Origin: Flavobacterium psychrophilum
GTDB lineage: Bacteria > Bacteroidota > Bacteroidia > Flavobacteriales > Flavobacteriaceae
Reading direction: 5' to 3'
DNA: 52,529 bases
Assembly (NCBI GenBank): GCA_022730285.1
Contig: DZCQ01000015.1
Location: 1-52,529 of the forward strand
This document shows, in pieces, positions 46,055 through 52,529 of this stretch. A model generated the notes under the pieces. That model did no database searches. It worked only from the letters and a program-made list of their open reading frames with translations, and was not told the origin of the DNA. Positions within the stretch are counted from its first letter, which is position 1, and every line of letters starts with the position of its first letter. The position numbers and the translations under genes are program-made.

Positions 46055-46324
46055 CTACCAAGAAGCTTTTTTAACTCCAGGTATTAATCCATTATTTGCC
46101 ATTTCACGAAATGTTACACGTGAAATACCAAATTGACGCATATAACCTCTAGGTCTTCCTGTTAATTTACATCGATTATGTAAACGAACTGGCGAAGCAT
46201 TTTTTGGTAGCTTTTGCAAACCTACGAAATCTTGAGCTTCTATCAAAGCTTTTCTTTTCTCAGCATATTTTGCTACTGTTTTTTCTCTCTTCACCTCACG
46301 GGCTTTCATTGATTCTTTAGCCAT
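46055..46324 (-). CDS. rpsN: 30S ribosomal protein S14 (zinc-free form)
   Basis: The 89-residue protein ([60 protein letters not shown]) is the longer S14 type with a single Cys and therefore no zinc ribbon. It is a 30S head protein. It follows rplE by 3 bp. Confidence 0.98.
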   Translation of the reverse strand: MAKESMKAREVKREKTVAKYAEKRKALIEAQDFVGLQKLPKNASPVRLHNRCKLTGRPRGYMRQFGISRVTFREMANNGLIPGVKKASW

Positions 46325-46327
46325 GTC

Positions 46328-46879
46328 TTAATTCTTTTTAAAAGGTAAACCCAATTCAGATAATAACGATTTTGCTTCTTTATCAGTACTAGCAGATGTT
46401 ACAAAAGTAATATCCATTCCAGTAATTTTATTTACTTTATCAATATCTATTTCAGGAAAAATAATTTGTTCTAAAACACCAAGATTGTAATTTCCTCTTC
46501 CATCAAAACCTGTAGCCTTGATACCACTAAAATCTCTTACACGTGGTAAGGAAGAAGTAACCAACCTATCAAGAAATTCATACATTCTCTCACCTCGAAG
46601 AGTAACCTTAGCACCAATAGGCATTCCTTTTCTCAATTTAAAAGATGCAACGTCTTTTTTAGAGATAGTAGCTAATGCTTTTTGACCAGTAATTTTGGTT
46701 AATTCTTCTACAGCATAATCAATTAATTTTTTGTCTGATACTGCTGCACCAACTCCTTTACTTATAACGATTTTTTCAAGTTTTGGAACTTGCATTACGT
46801 TTTTGTAACTGAATTCTTCTGTAAGAGCAGGTATAATTCTACTCTTATATTCTTCTTTTAGTCTAGGGATATATGCCAT
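46328..46879 (-). CDS. rplE: 50S ribosomal protein L5
   Basis: The 183-residue protein matches L5 ([63 protein letters not shown]). It binds 5S rRNA and contacts P-site tRNA and S13. It follows rplX by 2 bp. Confidence 0.98.
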   Translation of the reverse strand: MAYIPRLKEEYKSRIIPALTEEFSYKNVMQVPKLEKIVISKGVGAAVSDKKLIDYAVEELTKITGQKALATISKKDVASFKLRKGMPIGAKVTLRGERMYEFLDRLVTSSLPRVRDFSGIKATGFDGRGNYNLGVLEQIIFPEIDIDKVNKITGMDITFVTSASTDKEAKSLLSELGLPFKKN

Positions 46880-46881
46880 AA

Positions 46882-47208
46882 CTATATTACTTGATTAGAT
46901 TTTTTTGAAAATCTTTCTTTCACTACTTTATCACCAACAATTTTAACAGAAATACCTACTCTAGTTGTTTCCTTCGTTTTTGGATCTATTAGAGAAATAT
47001 TAGAAATTTGAATTGCTGCTTCTTTCTTAACGATTCCTCCTTGAGGACTTTTAGCACTAGGTTTGGTATGTTTTGAAACCATGTTTACGCCCTCAACAAT
47101 CGCTTTGTTCTTTTCACGATCAACAGTAAGAACTTTTCCTTCTTCACCTTTGTGATCTCCAGCAATAACTCTAACTGTATCTCCTGATTTTATTTTTAAC
47201 TTTATCAT
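46882..47208 (-). CDS. rplX: 50S ribosomal protein L24
   Basis: The 108-residue KOW-domain protein ([40 protein letters not shown]) matches L24, an early assembly protein at the tunnel exit. It lies 11 bp from rplN. Confidence 0.98.
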   Translation of the reverse strand: MIKLKIKSGDTVRVIAGDHKGEEGKVLTVDREKNKAIVEGVNMVSKHTKPSAKSPQGGIVKKEAAIQISNISLIDPKTKETTRVGISVKIVGDKVVKERFSKKSNQVI

Positions 47209-47219
47209 CTTACTAATAA

Positions 47220-47588
47220 TTAAAGCACTTCTGGTGCTAATGATACAATTTTCATGAATTGTTTTTCACGAAGTTCTCTTGCAACTGGACCAAAAACACG
47301 TGTTCCCCTCATCTCTCCTGCAGCATTTAATAATACACATGCGTTATCATCAAATCTGATATAAGATCCATCAGCTCTACGTACTTCTTTTTTAGTCCTT
47401 ACAACAACTGCAGTAGATACAGCTCCTTTTTTAACGTTTCCGTTAGGTGTAGCATCTTTAATTGCAACTACAATCTTGTCTCCAACAGAGGCATAACGAC
47501 GTTTCGTTCCTCCTAACACACGGATAGTTAAAACTTCTTTAGCTCCCGTGTTATCTGCGACTTTAAGTCTTGATTCTTGTTGTACCAT
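47220..47588 (-). CDS. rplN: 50S ribosomal protein L14
   Basis: The 122-residue protein begins [20 protein letters not shown] and has RKEKQ-type end [18 protein letters not shown], as in other bacterial L14 proteins. It bridges to 16S rRNA and is 2 bp from rpsQ. Confidence 0.98.
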   Translation of the reverse strand: MVQQESRLKVADNTGAKEVLTIRVLGGTKRRYASVGDKIVVAIKDATPNGNVKKGAVSTAVVVRTKKEVRRADGSYIRFDDNACVLLNAAGEMRGTRVFGPVARELREKQFMKIVSLAPEVL

Positions 47589-47590
47589 AA

Positions 47591-47848
47591 TTATTTAGCT
47601 CTTTCAATGATTTCAACTAGTCTCCAACATTTTGATTTAGATAAAGGTCTTGTTTCCATAATCTTTACTGTATCTCCAATATTGCATTCATTTGTTTCGT
47701 CGTGTGCAACAAATTTCTTTGTTTTTAACACGAACTTACCGTATAATGGGTGCTTTACTCTTGTAACTTGAGCTACTACAATGGATTTATCCATTTTATC
47801 AGAAGTAACTACACCTATTCTTTCTTTTCTTAAATTTCTTTTTTCCAT
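47591..47848 (-). CDS. rpsQ: 30S ribosomal protein S17
   Basis: From ATG 47848 the protein has 85 residues ([20 protein letters not shown]) with the S17 signature [20 protein letters not shown]. An in-frame ATG at 47863 would add five residues (MLAEK) just 4 bp after the rpmC stop; the family length and conserved start favour the shorter form. Confidence 0.96.
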   Translation of the reverse strand: MEKRNLRKERIGVVTSDKMDKSIVVAQVTRVKHPLYGKFVLKTKKFVAHDETNECNIGDTVKIMETRPLSKSKCWRLVEIIERAK

Positions 47849-47867
47849 CTTTTCAGCTAACATAGAA

Positions 47868-48059
47868 TTATTGTAATTCTCTTTTAGTTATTTCAGTAGC
47901 AATTCTTGCAACTGAACGTCTTAAAATTCGTATTTGAAGCGGGTTTTCAATTGGAGAAATAGCATGTGACATTTTCATGTCGTTGTATGTTTTCTTTAAT
48001 TGAACTAGCTTAACTTGTAATTCAGCTGGAGATAGACTCTTAATTTCTGACTGTTTCAT
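47868..48059 (-). CDS. rpmC: 50S ribosomal protein L29
   Basis: The 63-residue helical protein ([35 protein letters not shown]) matches L29, located beside L23 at the tunnel exit. It lies 12 bp after rplP. Confidence 0.97.
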   Translation of the reverse strand: MKQSEIKSLSPAELQVKLVQLKKTYNDMKMSHAISPIENPLQIRILRRSVARIATEITKRELQ

Positions 48060-48071
48060 AATTATATAGTA

Positions 48072-48497
48072 TTAAGCTTCGAAATCTCTAGCAACGATGA
48101 ATTTTGTTTTACATGGAAGTTTCTGAGCTGCAAGACGTAATGCTTCTTTAGCAACAGATAAGGGTACTCCTCCTATTTCAAACATAATTCTTCCTGGTTT
48201 AACAACAGCAGCCCAATATTCTACGGCTCCTTTACCTTTACCCATACGTACTTCAAGAGGTTTCTTGGTTATTGGTTTATCGGGAAATATTTTAATCCAC
48301 AATTGCCCTTCACGTTTCATAAAACGAGTTGCTGCAATACGTGCTGCTTCAATTTGACGAGATGTTAAAAACATACCATCTTCATGAACTGATTTAATTC
48401 CAAACATTCCATTAGAAAGTTCATGACCTCTTTGCGAGTTTCCTTTCATTTTACCTTTTTGTACCTTGCGGTATTTTGTTCTTTTAGGCTGTAACAT
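48072..48497 (-). CDS. rplP: 50S ribosomal protein L16
   Basis: The 141-residue protein begins [20 protein letters not shown], with [20 protein letters not shown] and [20 protein letters not shown]16 organises the A site of the large subunit. It is 20 bp from rpsC. Confidence 0.98.
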   Translation of the reverse strand: MLQPKRTKYRKVQKGKMKGNSQRGHELSNGMFGIKSVHEDGMFLTSRQIEAARIAATRFMKREGQLWIKIFPDKPITKKPLEVRMGKGKGAVEYWAAVVKPGRIMFEIGGVPLSVAKEALRLAAQKLPCKTKFIVARDFEA

Positions 48498-48517
48498 TTT
48501 TCTTTAATTTAAATAAA

Positions 48518-49279
48518 TTACTTTCTTTTACGAGCATCTGGTTTTCCACCTTTATTGAAAGGTTTTCTATCCCCTCGAGGAGCATCGTTTCCTTTTCCAC
48601 CACCAGTACCAGACTGTTTTTTGTCCATACCAACAAGTGGAGAAAGATCTCTTTTTCCATAAACCTCTCCTTTCATGATCCACACTTTAATACCCATTCT
48701 ACCATAAGTAGTATGAGCTTCAGCTAAAGCATAATCAATATCTGCTCTAAAAGTTGAAAGAGGAATTCTACCTTCTTTAAATCCTTCTGAACGTGCCATT
48801 TCAGCACCATTCAAACGTCCAGAAATTAGAACTTTAATACCTTCTGCATTCATCCTCATGGAAGCAGCAATTGCCATTTTGATAGCTCGTCTATAAGATA
48901 TACGGCTTTCAATTTGACGAGCAATACTTGTTGCAACTAAATAAGCATCTAACTCTGGTCTTTTAATTTCAAATATATTAATTTGAACCTCTTTATCGGT
49001 AACTTTCTTAAGTTCTTCTTTTAACTTGTCTACCTCTTGACCACCTTTCCCAATGATAATACCAGGTCTAGCAGTAGTGATAGTAACGGTTACAAGTTTT
49101 AAAGTTCGCTCAATAATTACCTTAGATACACTTGCTTTTGATAAACGAGCGTGAACATACTTTCTGATTTTATAATCCTCGGCAATTTTATCACCATAAT
49201 CATTACCACCATACCAGTTTGAGTCCCATCCTCTGATGATTCCAAGTCTATTTCCTATTGGATTTGTCTTTTGTCCCAT
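48518..49279 (-). CDS. rpsC: 30S ribosomal protein S3
   Basis: The 253-residue protein has a KH domain ([20 protein letters not shown], about 58-110) and the S3 C-domain ([20 protein letters not shown]). The last 40 residues form a Gly/Lys/Arg-rich tail longer than in many bacteria. S3 lines the mRNA entry tunnel. Confidence 0.98.
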   Translation of the reverse strand: MGQKTNPIGNRLGIIRGWDSNWYGGNDYGDKIAEDYKIRKYVHARLSKASVSKVIIERTLKLVTVTITTARPGIIIGKGGQEVDKLKEELKKVTDKEVQINIFEIKRPELDAYLVATSIARQIESRISYRRAIKMAIAASMRMNAEGIKVLISGRLNGAEMARSEGFKEGRIPLSTFRADIDYALAEAHTTYGRMGIKVWIMKGEVYGKRDLSPLVGMDKKQSGTGGGKGNDAPRGDRKPFNKGGKPDARKRK

Positions 49280-49284
49280 CTTTA

Positions 49285-49695
49285 TTAATTGCTTTGTGTG
49301 TTATTAATAGATCCTAATACTATTGTTACATGATTAGATCTTTTTCTAATTCTATGTGCTCTTCCTTGAGGTGCAGGACGAAGTCTTTTCAACATCATAC
49401 CTCCATCAACACGAATTTCTTTAACGAATAAGCCTGCTTCTTCCATATTAGCTTCTGGGTTTTTAGCTTGCCAATTAGCAATAACAGATAAAACCAATTT
49501 TTCTAATTTTCTAGAAGCTTCTTTAGAGCTGAATCTTAAAATATTCAAAGCTCTATCCACTTTCTGACCTCTTACTAGATCTGCTACTAAGCGCATTTTT
49601 CTAGGTGAAGTAGGGCAGTTATTTAACTTTGCAAAAGCTATAGACTTATTAGCCTCTTTCCTTGCGTCTGCTGTTTCTCTTTTACGAACTCCCAT
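49285..49695 (-). CDS. rplV: 50S ribosomal protein L22
   Basis: The 136-residue protein matches L22: [20 protein letters not shown] in the globular part and the tunnel beta-hairpin [20 protein letters not shown], the site of macrolide resistance changes in other species. The hairpin shows no deletion. It lies 6 bp after rpsS. Confidence 0.98.
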   Translation of the reverse strand: MGVRKRETADARKEANKSIAFAKLNNCPTSPRKMRLVADLVRGQKVDRALNILRFSSKEASRKLEKLVLSVIANWQAKNPEANMEEAGLFVKEIRVDGGMMLKRLRPAPQGRAHRIRKRSNHVTIVLGSINNTQSN

Positions 49696-49701
49696 TGCTT
49701 C

Positions 49702-49980
49702 TTATTTTTTACCTTTATTTTTTGCTCCAGCGTGACCTCTAAACGATCTTGTTGGCGAAAATTCTCCTAATTTATGACCTACCATATTTTCAGTTACATA
49801 AACTGGTACAAATTGACGACCATTATGTACTGCGATAGTTTGCCCTACAAAGTCAGGAGTAATCATCGATGCTCTAGACCAAGTCTTTACAACACCTTTG
49901 TTTCCACCTTCTATATTTTCTTGAACTTTCTTTTCTAATTTATAATGAACGAAAGGTCCTTTTTTTAATGAACGTGCCAT
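49702..49980 (-). CDS. rpsS: 30S ribosomal protein S19
   Basis: The 92-residue protein begins [19 protein letters not shown] and ends [20 protein letters not shown], matching S19 of the 30S head. It lies 7 bp after rplB. Confidence 0.98.
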   Translation of the reverse strand: MARSLKKGPFVHYKLEKKVQENIEGGNKGVVKTWSRASMITPDFVGQTIAVHNGRQFVPVYVTENMVGHKLGEFSPTRSFRGHAGAKNKGKK

Positions 49981-49987
49981 ATCTTAA

Positions 49988-50812
49988 TTATTTCTTTCTA
50001 CGTTCTACAATATACTTATTACTTGGGTTTTTCTTAGAACGAGTTCTATAACCCTTAGCTGGAATACCATTTCTTGAACGTGGATGACCTCCAGATGAAC
50101 GCCCTTCACCACCACCCATTGGGTGATCAACAGGGTTCATTGCAACCGGTCTAGTTCTTGGTCTTCTACCCAACCATCTAGTCCTACCTGCTTTACCAGA
50201 AACTAATAATTGATGATCAGAATTTGATACAGCTCCAATAGTAGCCGAACAAGTCAACAAAATTAATCTTGTTTCACCAGAAGGCATTTTAATTGTAGCA
50301 TACTTTCCATCTCTAGCCATTAGCTGAGCAAATGTTCCAGCAGACCTAGCTATAACAGCCCCTTGAGTAGGGCGTAGTTCAATACAAGATATAACTGTAC
50401 CTAGAGGAATTTTACTTAATGGTAAAGTATTCCCAATTTCTGGTGCAGAATCTTGTCCTGAAACAACTTTTTGACCAACTTGCAAACCATTTTGGGCAAT
50501 AATATAGGTTTTTTCTCCATCAGCATAAGCTAATAAAGCAATAAAAGCAGTTCTATTTGGATCATACTCAATTGATTTAACCGTTGCAGGAATTCCTTCT
50601 TTAGAACGTTTAAAATCAATGATACGATATCTTTGTTTATGACCACCACCTGTGTAGCGCATGGTCATTTTTCCTTGACTATTTCTACCTCCTGAGTTTT
50701 TTATCGGTGCGATTAATGAACGCTCCGGCTTATCAGTTGTAATGGCGTCAAAACCATTCACAACTCTAAAACGCTGACCCGGGGTAATAGGTTTTAATTT
50801 TCTTACTGACAT
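49988..50812 (-). CDS. rplB: 50S ribosomal protein L2
   Basis: The 274-residue protein has the L2 OB and SH3-like domains ([38 protein letters not shown]) and the conserved peptidyl-transferase loop [18 protein letters not shown] with the key His. L2 is needed for subunit joining and peptide-bond formation. Confidence 0.99.
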   Translation of the reverse strand: MSVRKLKPITPGQRFRVVNGFDAITTDKPERSLIAPIKNSGGRNSQGKMTMRYTGGGHKQRYRIIDFKRSKEGIPATVKSIEYDPNRTAFIALLAYADGEKTYIIAQNGLQVGQKVVSGQDSAPEIGNTLPLSKIPLGTVISCIELRPTQGAVIARSAGTFAQLMARDGKYATIKMPSGETRLILLTCSATIGAVSNSDHQLLVSGKAGRTRWLGRRPRTRPVAMNPVDHPMGGGEGRSSGGHPRSRNGIPAKGYRTRSKKNPSNKYIVERRKK

Positions 50813-50821
50813 CTTAAATTA

Positions 50822-51112
50822 TTAGATATTGTTGTAAAAATCGATTGTTTCTCCTTCTTGCACTTGTACAACTGCTTTTTTATAAGCATTTGTTTTTCCT
50901 GTGATTAATCCACTTTTTGTGTATTTTGTAGATCTATCAGGACGCACATTCATTGTGTTTATATTCACAACTTTAACACCATAAGAAAGTTCAATAGCTT
51001 TCTTAATTTGTATCTTATTTGCTTTACAATCCACAACGAAGCCAAAACGGTTAAATAATTCACCAGATTTGGTCATTTTTTCTGTTACGATAGGTTTAAT
51101 TATAATACTCAT
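50822..51112 (-). CDS. rplW: 50S ribosomal protein L23
   Basis: The 96-residue protein (MSIIIKPIVTEKMTKSGELF, CKANKIQIKKAIELSYGVKV) matches L23 at the tunnel exit, where trigger factor and SRP dock. It lies 6 bp after rplD. Confidence 0.98.
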   Translation of the reverse strand: MSIIIKPIVTEKMTKSGELFNRFGFVVDCKANKIQIKKAIELSYGVKVVNINTMNVRPDRSTKYTKSGLITGKTNAYKKAVVQVQEGETIDFYNNI

Positions 51113-51118
51113 AGCCTA

Positions 51119-51748
51119 TTATTTACTTAAATTTTCTTGAATTCCCTCTAAAGAATCTTCCAAAAGAACAAGATTATTCGCATTTAAAATAGCGTAAGTA
51201 CTTAATTCTGTGTTAGATAAAACATTAGCTGTTTTCAAATTACGTGACGACAAATATACATTTTTATTTGATTCGCCCAACACAAAAAGAGATTTTTTAT
51301 CTTCTAACCCTAAGGATTTCAAAACATTAATGAAATTTTTTGTGTTTGGACTTTCAAATTGAAAATTTTCTAGCACTATAATGTTTGATTCGTTGGCTTT
51401 AATAGAAAATGCAGATTTTCTAGCTAAACGCTTTAGAGTTTTATTCAATTTAAATGAATAACTACGTGGTCTTGGTCCAAAAATAGTACCTCCTCCTTTA
51501 AAAACTGGAGATTTCTTAGAACCTGCTCTAGCTGTTCCAGTTCCTTTTTGCTTTTTAATTTTTCGTGTACTACCCGCAACCTCCGCTCGTTCTTTTGCTT
51601 TATGCGTTCCTTGACGTTGATTAGCCAAGTATTGCTTTACATCAAGATATATAGCGTGCTTGTTAGGTTCTATTCCAAAAACAGAGTCAGACAGTTGAAC
51701 TGTTCTACCCGTTTCTTTTCCGTTGATATTTAAAACTTTTACTTCCAT
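51119..51748 (-). CDS. rplD: 50S ribosomal protein L4
   Basis: The 209-residue protein has the extended tunnel loop ([40 protein letters not shown]) and a Rossmann-like body. In proteobacteria L4 feeds back on its operon mRNA. Start and the rplC stop overlap by one base (TAATG), indicating coupled translation. Confidence 0.98.
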   Translation of the reverse strand: MEVKVLNINGKETGRTVQLSDSVFGIEPNKHAIYLDVKQYLANQRQGTHKAKERAEVAGSTRKIKKQKGTGTARAGSKKSPVFKGGGTIFGPRPRSYSFKLNKTLKRLARKSAFSIKANESNIIVLENFQFESPNTKNFINVLKSLGLEDKKSLFVLGESNKNVYLSSRNLKTANVLSNTELSTYAILNANNLVLLEDSLEGIQENLSK

Positions 51749-52365
51749 TACTTCTGAATGATTACATAAGAATTTTTACAACCAGGAACACATCCTTTAA
51801 TTAATAGCAAATTTTTATCTGCTACTACTTTTAAAACTCTTAAATTTTGAACTTTTACATTATCCCCACCCATTCTGCCAGCCATTCGCATTCCTTTGAA
51901 TACTCTAGATGGATAAGAAGAAGCCCCTACAGAACCTGGCGCTCTCAAACGATTGTGCTGTCCATGAGTTGCTTGACCAACACCACCAAAACCGTGACGT
52001 TTAACAACCCCTTGAAAACCTTTTCCTTTTGATACACCCTGAACATCTACGAACTCTCCTTCAGAGAATAGATCAACAGAGATAACATCTCCTAATTTGT
52101 GCTCACTTTCAAAATCTTGAAATTCAACGACTTTTTTCTTAGCTACAGTTCCAGCTTTTTTAGCATGACCTAAGTCAGCTTTAGTGGAATGTTTCTCGTT
52201 TTTGTCATCGAAACCAAGTTGCAGAGCTTCATACCCGTCAATACCTTTGGTTCTGACTTGGGTAACTACGCACGGTCCAGCCTCAATAACAGTACAAGGA
52301 ATATTTTTCCCGTTCTCGTCAAAGATACTTGTCATGCCAATTTTTCTTCCGATTAACCCAGACAT
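51748..52365 (-). CDS. rplC: 50S ribosomal protein L3
   Basis: The 205-residue protein begins [20 protein letters not shown] and contains the conserved loop [20 protein letters not shown] near 130-150 that reaches the peptidyl-transferase centre. It is the first gene of the operon visible here. rpsJ (S10), which heads many S10 operons, is not in the 164 bp upstream. Confidence 0.98.
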   Translation of the reverse strand: MSGLIGRKIGMTSIFDENGKNIPCTVIEAGPCVVTQVRTKGIDGYEALQLGFDDKNEKHSTKADLGHAKKAGTVAKKKVVEFQDFESEHKLGDVISVDLFSEGEFVDVQGVSKGKGFQGVVKRHGFGGVGQATHGQHNRLRAPGSVGASSYPSRVFKGMRMAGRMGGDNVKVQNLRVLKVVADKNLLLIKGCVPGCKNSYVIIQK

Positions 52366-52391
52366 AAATAAATTATTAATTAAACATTACT

Positions 52392-52414
52392 AAAATGACT
52401 TATGTAGTCATTTT
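52392..52414 (-). promoter_or_regulatory. Leader hairpin near the 5' end of the rplC operon mRNA
   Basis: AAAATGACT and AGTCATTTT form a 9-bp perfect stem around a 5-nt loop, directly downstream of the promoter. The stem would begin within about ten nucleotides of the inferred transcription start and ends 26 bp before the rplC ATG. It could stabilise the mRNA or take part in control by a ribosomal protein. Confidence 0.5.
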
Positions 52415-52423
52415 TTGAGTTTG

Positions 52424-52453
52424 CAAATATAGTCATAATATTGTAACAAGCAA
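52424..52453 (-). promoter_or_regulatory. Consensus promoter of the rplC ribosomal operon
   Basis: On the minus strand TTG (52453-52451) is followed after exactly 19 bp by TATATTTG (52431-52424) and C, a full match to the Bacteroidota consensus. Bases 52454-52529 upstream contain stops in every frame and no recognisable gene. Confidence 0.65.
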
Positions 52454-52529
52454 CTTTAATTTCAAAAGTTTATAAATATTTTTTTAAACTACTAAAATTA
52501 TACTAATATTTTACACTGCTAACCGAAAA

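Noticed and set aside
1..52529. Search for tRNA, rRNA, insertion sequences, integrases, toxin-antitoxin or defence systems
   Set aside because: No cloverleaf, rRNA segment, transposase motif, terminal inverted repeat pair or known defence gene was recognised by reading; a covariance-model scan would be needed to exclude short RNAs.

Overview
The window is AT-rich chromosomal DNA from a member of the Bacteroidota, almost certainly a Flavobacteriaceae species. The evidence is the T9SS C-terminal sorting domains, promoters of the TTG-N19/21-TAnnTTTG type, starts without Shine-Dalgarno sequences, a lipoprotein form of the TAM barrel, a mevalonate-pathway decarboxylase, an AccD lacking its zinc ribbon, and the S10-spc-alpha gene order with secY directly followed by infA, rpmJ and rpsM. 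Most of the window is core genome.

Layout. 1-3.4 kb (minus): a truncated secreted NHL-repeat protein, a shrunken T9SS-exported protein, and a LytTR response regulator with its TPR-histidine kinase. 3.6-12.4 kb (mostly plus): mnmC-type tRNA methyltransferase, accA, dnaB, a SpoU rRNA/tRNA methyltransferase (minus), the TamL outer-membrane barrel, class II aldolase fba and accD. 12.4-24.3 kb is the accessory part: a 410-bp spacer with two hairpins, an SDR enzyme, a decayed Bro-N/DinD-like relic, a SprT-like metalloprotein, manC, an Mla-type ABC pair, a family 2 glycosyltransferase, two joined gene fragments (S74 chaperone tail and Crp/Fnr-like head), a 1235-residue T9SS type C surface protein, recX and a MacB-like permease. 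24.4-31.7 kb: purH, then the cell-shape operon mreB-mreC-mreD-mrdA-rodA with overlapping genes. 31.7-38.6 kb: a lipoprotein nuclease, a coiled-coil secreted protein, rnpA, diphosphomevalonate decarboxylase, TspO, a BaiN/HI0933-type flavoprotein, a GH13 enzyme and an orphan secreted protein. 38.6-52.4 kb (all minus): a single long ribosomal-protein run from rplC to rplQ including secY, infA and rpoA, with a promoter and leader hairpin upstream of rplC and a strong terminator after rplQ.

How the parts fit. Several genes serve envelope growth and fatty-acid supply (accA/accD, Mla-type lipid transport, TamL, Mre/Rod, manC, GT2), others translation and RNA maturation (ribosomal genes, rnpA, tRNA/rRNA methyltransferases), others replication and repair (dnaB, recX). 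I found no CRISPR array, tRNA, rRNA, intact mobile element or recognisable defence system. The most unusual material is gene decay at three places (the collapsed LRR-type T9SS protein, the Bro-N relic, the Crp/S74 junction). There is also a recurring architecture in which the promoter -7 element lies only 4-5 nt before the start codon (dnaB, SDR gene, recX, rnpA), predicting leaderless or nearly leaderless mRNAs.
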